Positions 54,203 to 63,354 are shown, counted from the stretch's first letter. The stretch: 64,000 bases of DNA from Desmospora activa DSM 45169 (GCF_003046315.1 NZ_PZZP01000001.1:2690542-2754541); one strand, 5' to 3'. Notes: generated by a model from the letters alone, not told the origin. Translations and numbers: made by a program.

Positions 54203-55274
54203 TCGGTAAAGATTCAGGCCTCATACAACTGCTCACTGTCTCATAGTGCCTTCCTTCTTGCGAGGATTCATGGATACCATGCATAACGTCTAACACATGG
54301 TAAGCAAGTTCGCCATCGATTCTTGATTTTCGATTCGTTAAGATGGCATCGGCCATTTCCGCGACACCCAAACCTCGACTGTTGTTGTCCAAGCCATTTA
54401 ATAATGGAATCTCACTCCATCCCTCCCCGTCTTTTCTTCGTACATAGACAGGCCCACCAAATGTATTAGGATCTGGCACTGCTAAACTGCCTTCTGTTCC
54501 GTATATTTCGATATTCGGCAGACGGTGATACCACGTATCAAAACTAGTAATGATCGAACAAACAGCACCTGACTCAAAATCTAATACTCCATTAATTTGT
54601 GTAGGTGTTTCCACCACAATTTTTTCACCGTATTTTGGTTCGCTTGTGATCGTTCTCTCTGGATATGTTGTCTGTGTAGAACCTGTTACCCGTCTAATCG
54701 GACCCATTAATGCAATTAATGCAGTTAAATAGTAGGGACCCATATCGAACATGGGACCGCCGCCCTTTTTATAATAGAAGGCAGGGTCTGGGTGCCATCT
54801 CTCATGGCCGGGAATCATCATAAAGGCAGTTGCGGAAACAGGTTGGCCAATCCAGCCATCTTCGATCAGCTTCTTACATGTCTGAATACCCGCCCCTAAA
54901 AAGGTATCAGGGGCATTGCCCACATAGAGACCTTTCTGTTTAGCAAAGTCTAATATTCTCTTACCATCTTCCCTTTCGACAGCCAGCGGTTTTTCTCCAT
55001 AAACATGCTTACCGTTTTCCAACGCCTTCATGGCAATTTCTGCATGAGCGGCAGGTATTGTTAAGTTGATCACTAAATCGATCTCCGGATCTTGTAACAA
55101 TTCATCAGTTGTATATGCCTTGGGAATATCGAACTCCTCTGCCCGTTCCTGTGCCCTCTCGATTAAAAGATCTGCAATTGCTACCACTTTATAGTTAGGA
55201 AAGCGCTTTTCATTCTCTAAGTAAATTCCGCTAATATTGCCACAACCTACAATACCAACTTTTAGCTGCTTCAT
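54174..55274 (-). CDS. Gfo/Idh/MocA-family oxidoreductase (operon-central)
   Basis: The 366-residue NAD(P)-dependent oxidoreductase has KVGIVGCGNISGIYLEN, GKHVYGEKPLAVE and GGGPMFDMGPYYLTALIAL. The C-terminus ends RPESLPIGFEETRGI. The RPxPLP motif is the usual end, and the last residues lie at the deletion junction with the isomerase fragment, so the extreme tail may be altered. ATG overlaps the ThuA stop (ATGA), with GAGGAGGGG upstream. It probably oxidises a sugar imported by the adjacent ABC system. Confidence 0.88.
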   Translation of the reverse strand: MKQLKVGIVGCGNISGIYLENEKRFPNYKVVAIADLLIERAQERAEEFDIPKAYTTDELLQDPEIDLVINLTIPAAHAEIAMKALENGKHVYGEKPLAVEREDGKRILDFAKQKGLYVGNAPDTFLGAGIQTCKKLIEDGWIGQPVSATAFMMIPGHERWHPDPAFYYKKGGGPMFDMGPYYLTALIALMGPIRRVTGSTQTTYPERTITSEPKYGEKIVVETPTQINGVLDFESGAVCSIITSFDTWYHRLPNIEIYGTEGSLAVPDPNTFGGPVYVRRKDGEGWSEIPLLNGLDNNSRGLGVAEMADAILTNRKSRIDGELAYHVLDVMHGIHESSQEGRHYETVSSCMRPESLPIGFEETRGI

Positions 55275-55936
55275 GATTCAACCCCTCCTCTGCTTGCCCA
55301 TAACATCCCTTTTTGCATCAATTGAAGCACCTCTGGCATTCTTACGATCGCGGCAACATGCCCTAATGAACAGTAATATACGTTGCCTTTGCCCCACTTC
55401 TTTGTCCAGACGACCGGCATATCCACTTCTCCATTTGTTTGATAGGGACCCTCTGCATTGGGAAAACGAGTGGTGGCATGGACGTGAACCGCTGGATCGA
55501 CGTGCATATAATATTGTTCGGAAACAACAGTAAAGTCTGCCATACCTTCTGTTAATGGATGATTGGGATCTAAGATATGGACTTGGTATTCCACCCCATC
55601 ATTTCCGGGGTGCGCTACCCATTGTCCTCCTACCATAAATTGATAATCGACTTCCATTCGAAAAGAATCTCCCATGCCGCCATGCAAACCGGCAAGTCCT
55701 GTGCCAGCTGCGACAGCCTCCAGCAATGGCTGTAATTGTTCTCTCTCAATCGTTCCTTGTGTCCAGTTCGGTACGATTAAATCATATTGGGTCAGATCGT
55801 CTTGACGTAAGGGTTCCAGTGAATCTGTGATTTTTACATCAAAATCAATTTCCTTCAATACTTCTGATAAGATATTTGCTACTTCTTCCGGCTCGTGGCC
55901 ATCCCATCCCCCTTGGAATATTAATGCCTTTTTCAA
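55271..55936 (-). CDS. ThuA-domain protein
   Basis: The protein of about 221 residues has the ThuA (trehalose utilisation-like) glutamine-amidotransferase fold: ALIFQGGWDGHEPEEVANIL, LIVPNWTQGTI, GLAGLHGGMGDSF and HPLTEGMADFTVVSEQYYMHVDP. ThuA proteins accompany Gfo/Idh dehydrogenases in disaccharide catabolism, where 3-keto-sugars are formed. Their exact reaction is not settled. TTG at 55936 has AAGGGTGAG nine bases upstream. A GTG at 55945 is possible. Confidence 0.85.
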   Translation of the reverse strand: MKKALIFQGGWDGHEPEEVANILSEVLKEIDFDVKITDSLEPLRQDDLTQYDLIVPNWTQGTIEREQLQPLLEAVAAGTGLAGLHGGMGDSFRMEVDYQFMVGGQWVAHPGNDGVEYQVHILDPNHPLTEGMADFTVVSEQYYMHVDPAVHVHATTRFPNAEGPYQTNGEVDMPVVWTKKWGKGNVYYCSLGHVAAIVRMPEVLQLMQKGMLWASRGGVES

Positions 55937-55963
55937 TATTCTCACCCTTCTTTTTGTTATTTT

Positions 55964-56833
55964 CTAACCTTTCACCGCACCGATCGCTACACTGCCTATA
56001 ATCCGCTTGGAGAAAATCGCAAAAACAATAAGTATCGGCAGGACGGATAAGGCAACACCTAAATACTGCACACCATAATTTGTGCCATAATATCCTTGAA
56101 GCAATTGAACAAGGAGCGGCAATGGATATTTCTCATTAGAAAATAATAACACCAACGGGCCGATGAAATTGTTCCAAGAACCGATAAATGCGAATATACC
56201 GAGTGCGGCTAAGGCTGGTGCCAACATGGGAAGGATGATCCGGTGAAACGTTTTGAATTCACTTGCCCCATCCACTCTTGCTGACTCAATCACCTCATCT
56301 GGTATCGTTCCATCAATAAATTGTTTGATAAAAAATACGGCAAAGGCATTTGCAGCAGCTGGTAAAATCAATGCTGCATGGGTATCCAACAAGTTCAATA
56401 GATACATAATCCGAAATGTCCCAACCAGACCTAGCTGCTGAGGAACCATCATCGTTGCCAATACAAACCAAAACAATACCTTATTGCCCCTAAATTTATA
56501 TTTTGCAAAACCATATGCAGTTAGTGCACCAAAATAGAGAGTTAACGCTGTTGAACAGCCTGCTATGATTAAACTATTGAAGAAACCCCGCCAAATGTTG
56601 ATATTTTCTGTCATATACTGATAATTATCGATGAGCGCTTCACCTGGAAGAAAAATAAATTTGGAAGCAATATCTGCATTGGTATGTGTACCGTAAACAA
56701 TCATCATATAAAACGGAACCATACAAACAACTGCCAGCAAAATAAGAAAAACATGAACGATCATGTGACTAGGTTTTACTTTTCTCGATTTAGCAACCTT
56801 GTGACTGATGGTTGCCATTTTTGTCTGTGACAT
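55964..56833 (-). CDS. Sugar ABC transporter permease, MalG type
   Basis: The 289-residue membrane protein has six helices and the EAA loop ESARVDGASEFKTFHRIILP that contacts the ATPase. It belongs to the carbohydrate uptake transporter-1 family. No ATPase gene (msmX type) lies in the operon, as is usual in Bacillota, where a shared ATPase encoded elsewhere energises many such systems. ATG at 56833 with AAGGGGGGGG upstream. Confidence 0.92.
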   Translation of the reverse strand: MSQTKMATISHKVAKSRKVKPSHMIVHVFLILLAVVCMVPFYMMIVYGTHTNADIASKFIFLPGEALIDNYQYMTENINIWRGFFNSLIIAGCSTALTLYFGALTAYGFAKYKFRGNKVLFWFVLATMMVPQQLGLVGTFRIMYLLNLLDTHAALILPAAANAFAVFFIKQFIDGTIPDEVIESARVDGASEFKTFHRIILPMLAPALAALGIFAFIGSWNNFIGPLVLLFSNEKYPLPLLVQLLQGYYGTNYGVQYLGVALSVLPILIVFAIFSKRIIGSVAIGAVKG

Positions 56834-56846
56834 CGTACACCCCCCC

Positions 56847-57746
56847 TTAATTTGGTTCATTCTTTGTTCTGATGTTCATCATTTTAAAAGATAGTATCGA
56901 GAAGACGACGATGACAAGAAACAGTCCAAATGCAATTGCCGAACCATAACCGTATTGATAGCGGGTAAATGCTGTATCATACAAATACATCACACTAGTT
57001 AGTGTTGCATTATCGGGTTGTCCCGATCCGTTCGTCAAGGTGTATGGCTGATCAAAGATCTGCATTCCTCCGATAATCGAGGTGATCACTTGAAAAAGAA
57101 TGATCGGTTTTAATAACGGTAAGGTAATACTGAAAAATACCCTCACTTTGGAAGCACCATCCATTTCGGCAGCTTCTAACAAATCCCTTGAAATGCCTTG
57201 GAGACCTGCGATATAAATAATCATCGAATACCCAAAATACTGCCAAAAAAGAATGGAGGATACCAACCCCCTCATGAAATTTGGTTTATCTGTCCAATGA
57301 ATGGGATCATCAATTATGCCTAAACCCATTAAAAACTGATTGAAACTTCCTGTTTGCCAGCTAAATATTAAGGCCACTAACAAACCTAATGAGGCTGCTG
57401 TAACAATGTTCGGAAAGAAAAATACGGCTCGAAAAAAACTTTTACCTTTCACAAATTTCTCATGCAGGATGACAGCTAATACTAAACTGACGGTCAGCTG
57501 TGGAATAACCGAAACAATCCAGATCGCTAATGTATTGAACAAGGACTTATAGAAGAAAAAATCGCCAACTAATCTCTGATAATTTTCAAATCCGATTATG
57601 GTCGGATTACCAAAACCATCCCAATCCGTAAAACTTAAATAAAGGGAATACAAAATTGGATACAATCCAAACACGAGAAATGTTATAAAAAACGGCGCTA
57701 TAAAAAGATAACCATAATTATCTTTTCGCAATGTCTTTGAAAACAT
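56847..57746 (-). CDS. Sugar ABC transporter permease, MalF type
   Basis: The 299-residue permease starts DNYGYLFIAPFFITFLVFGLYP and has the EAA loop EAAEMDGASKVRVFFSITLP. It pairs with the MalG-type permease immediately downstream (13-base gap). Substrate is inferred as an oligosaccharide from the family and neighbours. Confidence 0.92.
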   Translation of the reverse strand: MFSKTLRKDNYGYLFIAPFFITFLVFGLYPILYSLYLSFTDWDGFGNPTIIGFENYQRLVGDFFFYKSLFNTLAIWIVSVIPQLTVSLVLAVILHEKFVKGKSFFRAVFFFPNIVTAASLGLLVALIFSWQTGSFNQFLMGLGIIDDPIHWTDKPNFMRGLVSSILFWQYFGYSMIIYIAGLQGISRDLLEAAEMDGASKVRVFFSITLPLLKPIILFQVITSIIGGMQIFDQPYTLTNGSGQPDNATLTSVMYLYDTAFTRYQYGYGSAIAFGLFLVIVVFSILSFKMMNIRTKNEPN

Positions 57747-57787
57747 TATTTTTCCCCCTCAGTAGGATGGGATAAGTCGAAATTCCC

Positions 57788-59059
57788 CTAATCCACTTGA
57801 ATTTCCGGAAAATGGCGACCGACTTCTGTCTTAAATGTTTGAATCATATCTTCTTTCGTCTTTAATCTGCCGTTTAAATAATCATTTACCTTTTCACTCC
57901 ACAAAGCATTAATATCATTGTCATAGGGTGTTTGGGGAGCAGAAGGCACTTCTTCACCTGCCTCATCAAAGAATTCAAAGTATTTCTGACCCCCTAAAAA
58001 GTCTGAGGTTAATTCTGGAGCTAATTCGGTATTGATCTCTTGGTTACTTAAAAAGTACTGCTCGCTCTCTGCCAATTCTTTTAGAAAGTCTCGATCCGTG
58101 GTATAAAATTTCATAAACTCCCAAGCTAAGTCTTTATTCTCGCTTTGGTTATACATGGCTAAGAAAGTACCGCCGCCGCTAAAAGCCTTTGGTCCATGAG
58201 CTAATCCCCATTTACCCGATGTTTCAGGGGCATTCCTTTCAAAAATATGAGGAAGTCCCCATGTTGGCTGGGCATAGAACATAACCGTTCCCTGCTGCAT
58301 AGAAACAGTCCAGGCAGGGCCCCAAGCTTCATAATTCGCAACCACCTTCCTCTCTCTAGCTTCTTTCACCAGATCCAATTGATTCAGCCTGACTGAGTCA
58401 ATCACTAACTTATCATCGACAATCCAAGGCTCCTTTATATTCGAACTTTCTACAGAACCAATATCTTCCCAGCTGGGCAATGCATGGACTTTTCCATTAC
58501 TTTCCTCAACTACTCTCTCTCCGATATCCATGATTTTATCCCAGCTAGAGATCAATTTACTTACTTCTTCCGGATCGTCTGTCCCCAGGTATTTTTGCGT
58601 TAGATCACGTCGATAGAAAAAGCCGCCTGGAGTACCTTGATATCCTAATCCTCTTACTATGCCTTCCTCATCTCTTTCATTATCTTGGATATATTGATAT
58701 TGCTGGTCTAGTATTTCTTCTGCGTTATAAGGTTCTTGCGATAAATTTTCTAACCTTGGGATTTGTCTAATCTGAGGCCAATAACTCTTTTCTACAAAAA
58801 ACACATCGGGGACGTTTTTTTCTACTTGTAAAACGGAAATTAGTTTTTGTACATAGTTATCATTGGTAATAAAAAGGAGGTCTACATCAATATCGGGGTG
58901 TTTCTCTTGAAACTTTTCCACAGCATATTTAGCTTCATCAGTGAATGTCCAAATTCTAAGTTCTTTCTTCTTCTGAGCTGATGAAGATGAACAACCGGCA
59001 AGTACAACTAGTAAAGTTATCATCGCTAGGAAACTAAATATTAAATATTTTTTTGCCAT
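57788..59059 (-). CDS. Extracellular solute-binding lipoprotein (sugar)
   Basis: The 423-residue protein has a lipobox (VVLAGCSSSS) and the cluster-1 binding-protein fold: LRIWTFTDEAKYAVEKFQEKHPDIDVDLLF at the start, QGTVMFYAQPTWGLPHIF, and NKDLAWEFMKFYTTDRDF near the end. It captures the substrate outside the membrane for the two permeases downstream. ATG at 59059 with GGTGGAG five bases upstream. First gene of the operon. A perfect cre site lies 65 bases upstream. Confidence 0.92.
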   Translation of the reverse strand: MAKKYLIFSFLAMITLLVVLAGCSSSSAQKKKELRIWTFTDEAKYAVEKFQEKHPDIDVDLLFITNDNYVQKLISVLQVEKNVPDVFFVEKSYWPQIRQIPRLENLSQEPYNAEEILDQQYQYIQDNERDEEGIVRGLGYQGTPGGFFYRRDLTQKYLGTDDPEEVSKLISSWDKIMDIGERVVEESNGKVHALPSWEDIGSVESSNIKEPWIVDDKLVIDSVRLNQLDLVKEARERKVVANYEAWGPAWTVSMQQGTVMFYAQPTWGLPHIFERNAPETSGKWGLAHGPKAFSGGGTFLAMYNQSENKDLAWEFMKFYTTDRDFLKELAESEQYFLSNQEINTELAPELTSDFLGGQKYFEFFDEAGEEVPSAPQTPYDNDINALWSEKVNDYLNGRLKTKEDMIQTFKTEVGRHFPEIQVD

Positions 59060-59123
59060 TTTCACTCCACCTTTTTCATTTTTATACGAAAAACCTTACT
59101 TTACTCCATACTCATTAGATTGA

Positions 59124-59137
59124 TGTAAACGCTTTCA
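59124..59137. promoter_or_regulatory. cre site (CcpA operator) of the sugar operon
   Basis: TGTAAACGCTTTCA matches the B. subtilis cre consensus TGWNANCGNTNWCA at every specified position. It lies downstream of the putative promoter, so repression by transcriptional roadblock is expected. Confidence 0.85.
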
Positions 59138-59242
59138 AATAACTTTTTAAAAACTTACATAACATCCATTTCCTTTGGCAATCCGATTCATTATTCATCA
59201 TATGTGTACTTACTTTGTTCATTCAATAAACTTACTTCGGAG

Positions 59243-59269
59243 GTTATACTACTTCATAAACCTTGTCAA
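59243..59269 (-). promoter_or_regulatory. Possible promoter of the sugar operon
   Basis: TTGACA (59264-59269) and TATAAC (59243-59248) lie 15 bases apart on the minus strand. The short spacing lowers confidence. Confidence 0.45.
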
Positions 59270-59507
59270 GGATTGATTTAACGAATCAGCAATGGGATAT
59301 GATTCAGCTCTAGATCCTGCTATTTTTTAGGAAATGAACATATTGAAAAAGTTCCATTTGCCTTTTTTAGAGCTGGTTTTGCAGCTGTATTCTGGTTAAT
59401 GGATGAACTGGCTTCGGATTCGCTGTCCCCAACCATCAGGCCCAGAATCCCACAGTAGTCCTCCTCATGGACTTCAATCCCCGATGCTTGGTATGTCTTG
59501 TTCCCGT

Positions 59508-60350
59508 TTACTCGCCGCGAACCACACGAAAACCTTGATCGGGGCCAATACCACTCGCCTCAAACTTGCCCCGAAAAGATATCTCGTTGTTGCTGACATC
59601 GCCGATCCAACCGCCGCCCTTCACAACCCGGAAAGAACCGCTATCACTATCCAAGTCTCCGTACCAGTTCCAGCACCATTCTCTTACATTACCTGACATA
59701 TCGTAAAGTCCTAACTCGTTGGGTTTCTTGACACCGATCGATTTTGTTTGATTATTGTTGTTTTCTATGCTAGACCAGTTCCAATCTCCTGTTAAGTATT
59801 GATCTCCAGCGTTTCTCCAATACCATGCTACTTCATCTGCATGATTGCTTCCGCTGTATGTGTAACCCTGGCTCAACTGACCTCCACTTGAAGCATATTC
59901 CCACTCCGCTTCAATCGGCAATCGGTAACCATTGGCTCCCTCATTGACCGTTACTGTCCATTTTATCTGATCGTGCTCACTCTTGTTATTGGGGTCTTTT
60001 TTATTCTTGTCTATATTGTAATACGGTTCCAAGCCCTCTTTTATACTCCTTTTATTACAGTACTCAATCGCGTCATACCAACTCACCATTTGTACCGGCA
60101 AACGGTCTCCTTTGAATGCTGACGGATTGCTTTCCATTACTTCAATCCACTCTTTCTGAGTTACCTCATATTTTCCGATATAAAAGTCCGATATTGTTAC
60201 ACTTTTTCCATAGTAGTTGGATTGTGTGTTCGTAAAAGTCCCACCTTTGACGAATACAAAGTTATCATCCTCTTGAGGATTTTGTTGGGAACAAGCGCTG
60301 ACCACAACTATCATTGCCATTAAGAGGTAAGTCACAATTGGCTTTCTCAT
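59508..60350 (-). CDS. SUMF1-domain lipoprotein
   Basis: The 280-residue protein has a lipobox (VVVSACSQQ) and a formylglycine-generating-enzyme-like (SUMF1) domain: FVFVKGGTFTNT, ISDFYIGKYEVTQKEWIEVM, MVSWYDAIEYCNKRS, YRLPIEAEWEYASSGG, NELGLYDMSGNVREWCWNW and a final GFRVVR. The paired cysteines of true formylglycine-generating enzymes are absent from the C-terminal segment, so it is unlikely to activate sulfatases. A binding or structural role is more likely. ATG at 60350 with AAAGGAG upstream. It lies between the sugar operon and the xylanase on the same strand. Confidence 0.88.
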   Translation of the reverse strand: MRKPIVTYLLMAMIVVVSACSQQNPQEDDNFVFVKGGTFTNTQSNYYGKSVTISDFYIGKYEVTQKEWIEVMESNPSAFKGDRLPVQMVSWYDAIEYCNKRSIKEGLEPYYNIDKNKKDPNNKSEHDQIKWTVTVNEGANGYRLPIEAEWEYASSGGQLSQGYTYSGSNHADEVAWYWRNAGDQYLTGDWNWSSIENNNNQTKSIGVKKPNELGLYDMSGNVREWCWNWYGDLDSDSGSFRVVKGGGWIGDVSNNEISFRGKFEASGIGPDQGFRVVRGE

Positions 60351-60570
60351 TGATATCTCCTTTGGACTAACAGGGTAAGCGATAGGTCGTAACGATCTGC
60401 AACCCGCCTTTGGCAACGTCGAATGCCGTTCGTCTTGCGTGGTAAGGTATCTTTTGTTGAAATATATAAGGCCGCCGGATGTTAGACCGGCGAGCCCTGG
60501 CAATATTAATGATGAAAAGACTTTCTCAATGGTCTGGCGCCCGTCAGTTGCTCTGCTTGCCGTTGATCTA

Positions 60571-61194
60571 TTACCACACCGTTACATCAGAACTGCCGCT
60601 ACTTTGATATCCCTCTGTCGCTAATACCTGGTATGCCCAACTGCTTCCCAGATTCATGCCGGCATTTCGCCATGCGTTAACGTGGTTGCTGAAAGTGATC
60701 GAGGCGTTGTTGCCGGTTGGCCTCTTTGACTGTCGCACACTCCAGTATTGTGGGAAAGTTTGTGTGCCATCAATGGAAGGCGCGTTGTATCGCATAGTCG
60801 TATAGATGTCATATGTGCCCCCATCACTGGTCACGGTGCCTTTATACTCTCCAGTAGGTCTGTACGTACCCCAGCTATCCACGACGTAATATTCGATGAG
60901 CGGGGATCTTGTCCACCCATAGAGAGTCAAATACGCATTTCCTTGCGGCGACCAGACGCCGGCATTGTAGTTGATTGTCCGAGATGGTGATCCGGTATCC
61001 CAGCCTTTACCGACAACAAAATTGCCGGTATTTGTCCAGTTAACACTGTAATTGCCACCCGATCCATTGGTAGCATTTACTGTCCCACCACCATCGGTCC
61101 AATATTGCCAATAGGTATTCGCACTTGCGGGTTCTGCAAACAAGCCAAAACTCATTAAAGCTGCAACAGATACCATCAAGATTTTCTTATACAT
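60571..61194 (-). CDS. xynA: Secreted GH11 endo-1,4-beta-xylanase
   Basis: The 207-residue protein has a signal peptide ([18 protein letters not shown]) and a complete beta-jelly-roll of glycoside hydrolase family 11: [27 protein letters not shown], the nucleophile Glu in [13 protein letters not shown] and the acid/base Glu in [11 protein letters not shown]. It cuts xylan internally outside the cell. ATG with AGGAGGT six bases upstream. Its leader contains a large hairpin and a near-consensus cre site further upstream. Confidence 0.96.
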   Translation of the reverse strand: MYKKILMVSVAALMSFGLFAEPASANTYWQYWTDGGGTVNATNGSGGNYSVNWTNTGNFVVGKGWDTGSPSRTINYNAGVWSPQGNAYLTLYGWTRSPLIEYYVVDSWGTYRPTGEYKGTVTSDGGTYDIYTTMRYNAPSIDGTQTFPQYWSVRQSKRPTGNNASITFSNHVNAWRNAGMNLGSSWAYQVLATEGYQSSGSSDVTVW

Positions 61195-61214
61195 GATTTA
61201 CCTCCTAAACGATT

Positions 61215-61301
61215 CTAGGGGTCCCAGTGGCAGTCTGTAGCTACGCTTACTCAGGCAGACGCCACCGGGACCACTAGAGGGTAGGTGTGCCAAAGTAGAG
61301 C
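61215..61301 (-). repeat. Dispersed repeat, long copy, forming a hairpin in the xylanase leader
   Basis: On the minus strand CTAG-TGGTCCCGGTGGC-GTCTG (61275-61254) pairs with CAGAC-TGCCACTGGGACC-CCTAG (61237-61215) with few mismatches. The blocks GCTCTACTTTGGCACAC and GGCGTCTGCCTGAGT are shared with 21332-21371. Confidence 0.65.
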
Positions 61302-61379
61302 GAAGCTGGGTGAAGGATGTCAAACTTACCTACATAATACCGTGACTCTCGGACTGTCATCTCCTCCCTAGGTGGATTA

Positions 61380-61393
61380 TGTAAGCGGATACA
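61380..61393. promoter_or_regulatory. Near-consensus cre site upstream of the xylanase
   Basis: TGTAAGCGGATACA matches the cre consensus except at one position and is nearly palindromic. It lies 187 bases upstream of the xylanase start. Confidence 0.5.
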
Positions 61394-61449
61394 TAATATT
61401 TGCTTACATTTGAAATGGCACCAATGAATCTCACTTTCTTTATCAAAAG

Positions 61450-62050
61450 TATATCACCTGGAATAAAGTTTGTCTATTGGCCAAACTAATATTATTGCGA
61501 AAACTTTGCTCGAATAGGCGAAACAAGTGCAATTGGTTAACAAAAACATTGCGAAGATAACTCCCCCACGAAAAAAAAGCCCAGTGAAATGAAGATCTGG
61601 TCTGTTGAAGAGATGGATAAATATTTGGTTGCAATGTAGAACGCTTATACACCTTATCTTATCTGGCATGCAGTACTGGTATACGTCAAGGGAAACTCTT
61701 AGGTTTGAAATGGTCAGATGGAAACAGTAATATCCACATCCAGCGGAGTACAAAGAAACAGTAAAGGATTCGTTGTAAAAGCTCAACCCAAGTCCTCCAA
61801 CAGTCGCCGATCCGTCAATTGAGCAAGCAGAAGTGACACCCTTTTGGTTCCACGACTTATGTCATATCCATGCTACACTGATGTTAAAACAAGGGGTTCA
61901 CCCCGAAATAGTATCAGAACGCTTAGGGCACACCAGTATTAGTCTAACGTTAGATACGCACTCCCACGTTATTCCAAGATGCAAAAAGATGCAGCCAAGA
62001 TGTTCGATTCGATGCCGCCTAATCAGAGTAAACGATCGCTTTCACTGATA
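61450..62050 (+). pseudogene. Decayed tyrosine recombinase (phage/ICE integrase)
   Basis: Pieces of an integrase appear in three frames: AKQVQLVNKNIAKITPPRKK and KIWSVEEMDKYL (core-binding domain and linker), TGIRQGKLLGLKWSD (first catalytic Arg), KGFVVKAQPKSS, and HDLCHIHATLMLKQGVHPEI with VSERLGHTSISLTLDTHSHV (second catalytic box). In the last box the conserved HxxR motif reads HDLCHIH, so the Arg is lost too. Several stops and frameshifts interrupt it. It lies directly beside the 3' end of tRNA-Arg, the classical integration site of such enzymes. Confidence 0.85.
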
Positions 62051-62113
62051 AAGGTTTGCAATACGTTTGCAAATCGGCAGTAGCGGAGTACCCCCAATTT
62101 ACCCCCCAAACGC

Positions 62114-62139
62114 AAAAAAGCCGCTTCAATAGCGGCTTT
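62114..62139 (-). terminator. Terminator of the tRNA-Leu/tRNA-Arg transcript
   Basis: On the minus strand AAAGCCGCT pairs with AGCGGCTTT around four bases, followed by TTTGCG. It lies just after the tRNA-Arg CCA. Confidence 0.9.
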
Positions 62140-62144
62140 CCTGA

Positions 62145-62221
<77 letters not shown>

Positions 62222-62227
62222 ATATGA

Positions 62228-62315
62228 TGGTGCGGACGAGAGGACTTGAACCTCCACGGTCGCAATGACCACTAGATCCTGAGTCTAGCGCGTCTGCCAA
62301 TTCCGCCACGTCCGC
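62228..62315 (-). tRNA. tRNA-Leu (anticodon CAG)
   Basis: Acceptor GCGGACG/CGTCCGC, anticodon loop CTCAGGA, long variable arm TGGTCATTGCGACCG typical of class II, discriminator A and encoded CCA. Confidence 0.97.
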
Positions 62316-62473
62316 ATAATGACGCTGTTTCCAGCGTTTTACCTACGCATCTTTTTCGATACTCCGCATTAGATTCCGCTTGGCTTATCGAAAGGCTTGC
62401 AGTTGGCTATGCGCTAGTTTGGAGAAAGGTGCGCCTCGCCGTGAAGTGATGACTTTCAGCAGCGACATTATTT

Positions 62474-62502
62474 ATTGTATTACATCACCGAGTAAAAGTC
62501 AA
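62474..62502 (-). promoter_or_regulatory. Promoter of tRNA-Leu and tRNA-Arg
   Basis: TTGACT (62497-62502) lies 17 bases from TACAAT (62474-62479) on the minus strand, in the gap between tRNA-Cys and tRNA-Leu. An initial tRNA leader of about 150 bases follows. Confidence 0.75.
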
Positions 62503-62528
62503 TATCTTTTTTTGTGGCTTTTACATTT

Positions 62529-62602
62529 TGGAGGCGGCACCCGGATTCGAACCGGGGGTAAAGGATTTGCAGTCCTCTGCCTTACCACTTGGCTATGCCG
62601 CC
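62529..62602 (-). tRNA. tRNA-Cys (anticodon GCA)
   Basis: Acceptor GGCGGCA/TGCCGCC, anticodon loop CTGCAAA, discriminator T (U73 as usual for Cys) and encoded CCA. Confidence 0.97.
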
Positions 62603-62662
62603 ATGAAGAATGAAAAGAAATCAGACGCACACAATAACTCAAGAACAACGGAGGTGATACAT

Positions 62663-63106
62663 TTGATTCCATTAACTTCCCCATTGGAAGGCATCACTGA
62701 TGACTTTATGACCATAGACCGCTTCTTCAATGATGAAGGATTTGTTCTTGGTGGTGGATATGAATATGATCACGGATATTATGATAAAGCCCTCGATTGG
62801 GAAAACGACAACGCACATCAAGCTTATCTCCGCATCCCGGTTACCGCCATCGAAGGCAGTATCGGCACGCGCAAGGCAACTTTACAAATCGGAAAGCCTT
62901 TTGTCCTCAAACATGAATATCAAAAAGGATTAGACGATCATGTTAGTATCGGACTGCTATCAGGTTCCTTCAACCAATTTGCAGAACCCGCGGACAAAGA
63001 TGCTGATGTGGAACAAAAATGGGTCCAACGTGCTCAATCGGAGCTGAAGCAATTGGAAAACCATTTTCAAAATGGCAGGGGCGGCAGGAATCGAACCCGC
63101 ATTTGA
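62663..63106 (+). CDS. YugN-like family protein
   Basis: The 147-residue protein follows the YugN pattern: SPLEGITDDFMTIDRFFNDE, FVLGGGYEYDHGYYDKALD, YLRIPVTAIEGSIG, PFVLKHEYQKGLDDHV and FAEPADKDADVEQKWVQ. The family is common in Bacillales and has no known activity. TTG at 62663 has GGAGGTGAT at ideal spacing, and the frame upstream of it lies antisense to tRNA-Cys. The gene is on the opposite strand to the tRNA cluster. Its last 11 or so codons are antisense to tRNA-Trp, ending in an Arg-rich tail (GRGGRNRTRI) that is not typical of the family. Confidence 0.85.
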   Translation: MIPLTSPLEGITDDFMTIDRFFNDEGFVLGGGYEYDHGYYDKALDWENDNAHQAYLRIPVTAIEGSIGTRKATLQIGKPFVLKHEYQKGLDDHVSIGLLSGSFNQFAEPADKDADVEQKWVQRAQSELKQLENHFQNGRGGRNRTRI

Positions 63107-63146
63107 GGTTTTGGAGACCTCTGTTCTACCATTGAACTACGCCCCT
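63073..63146 (-). tRNA. tRNA-Trp (anticodon CCA)
   Basis: Acceptor AGGGGCG/CGCCCCT, anticodon loop CTCCAAA, T-loop GTTCGATTC, discriminator G and encoded CCA. Its 3' part is antisense to the end of the YugN-like CDS. Confidence 0.97.
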
Positions 63147-63155
63147 ACAACGCAG

Positions 63156-63231
<76 letters not shown>

Positions 63232-63236
63232 GAAAA

Positions 63237-63312
<76 letters not shown>

Positions 63313-63325
63313 GCAGGTATTCAAG

Positions 63326-63354
63326 ATTATATCATGCGCTTTCCACTTAGTCAA
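63326..63354 (-). promoter_or_regulatory. Internal promoter upstream of tRNA-Phe
   Basis: TTGACT (63349-63354) lies exactly 17 bases from TATAAT (63326-63331) on the minus strand, in the gap between tRNA-Ser and tRNA-Phe. It should drive Phe-Thr-Trp-Cys. Confidence 0.85.

Larger units (their letters stand above)
59060..59507. other. Regulatory and intergenic region upstream of the sugar operon
   Basis: It holds a cre site (59124-59137), a possible promoter (59243-59269) and, around 59330-59450 on the plus strand, an open stretch reading AFFRAGFAAVFWLMDELASD that may be a coding remnant. No intact gene is seen. Confidence 0.5.

Noticed and set aside
59330..59450. Possible coding remnant reading AFFRAGFAAVFWLMDELASD
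   Set aside because: It has no start signals and is too short for a family call. It may be chance or an old gene fragment.
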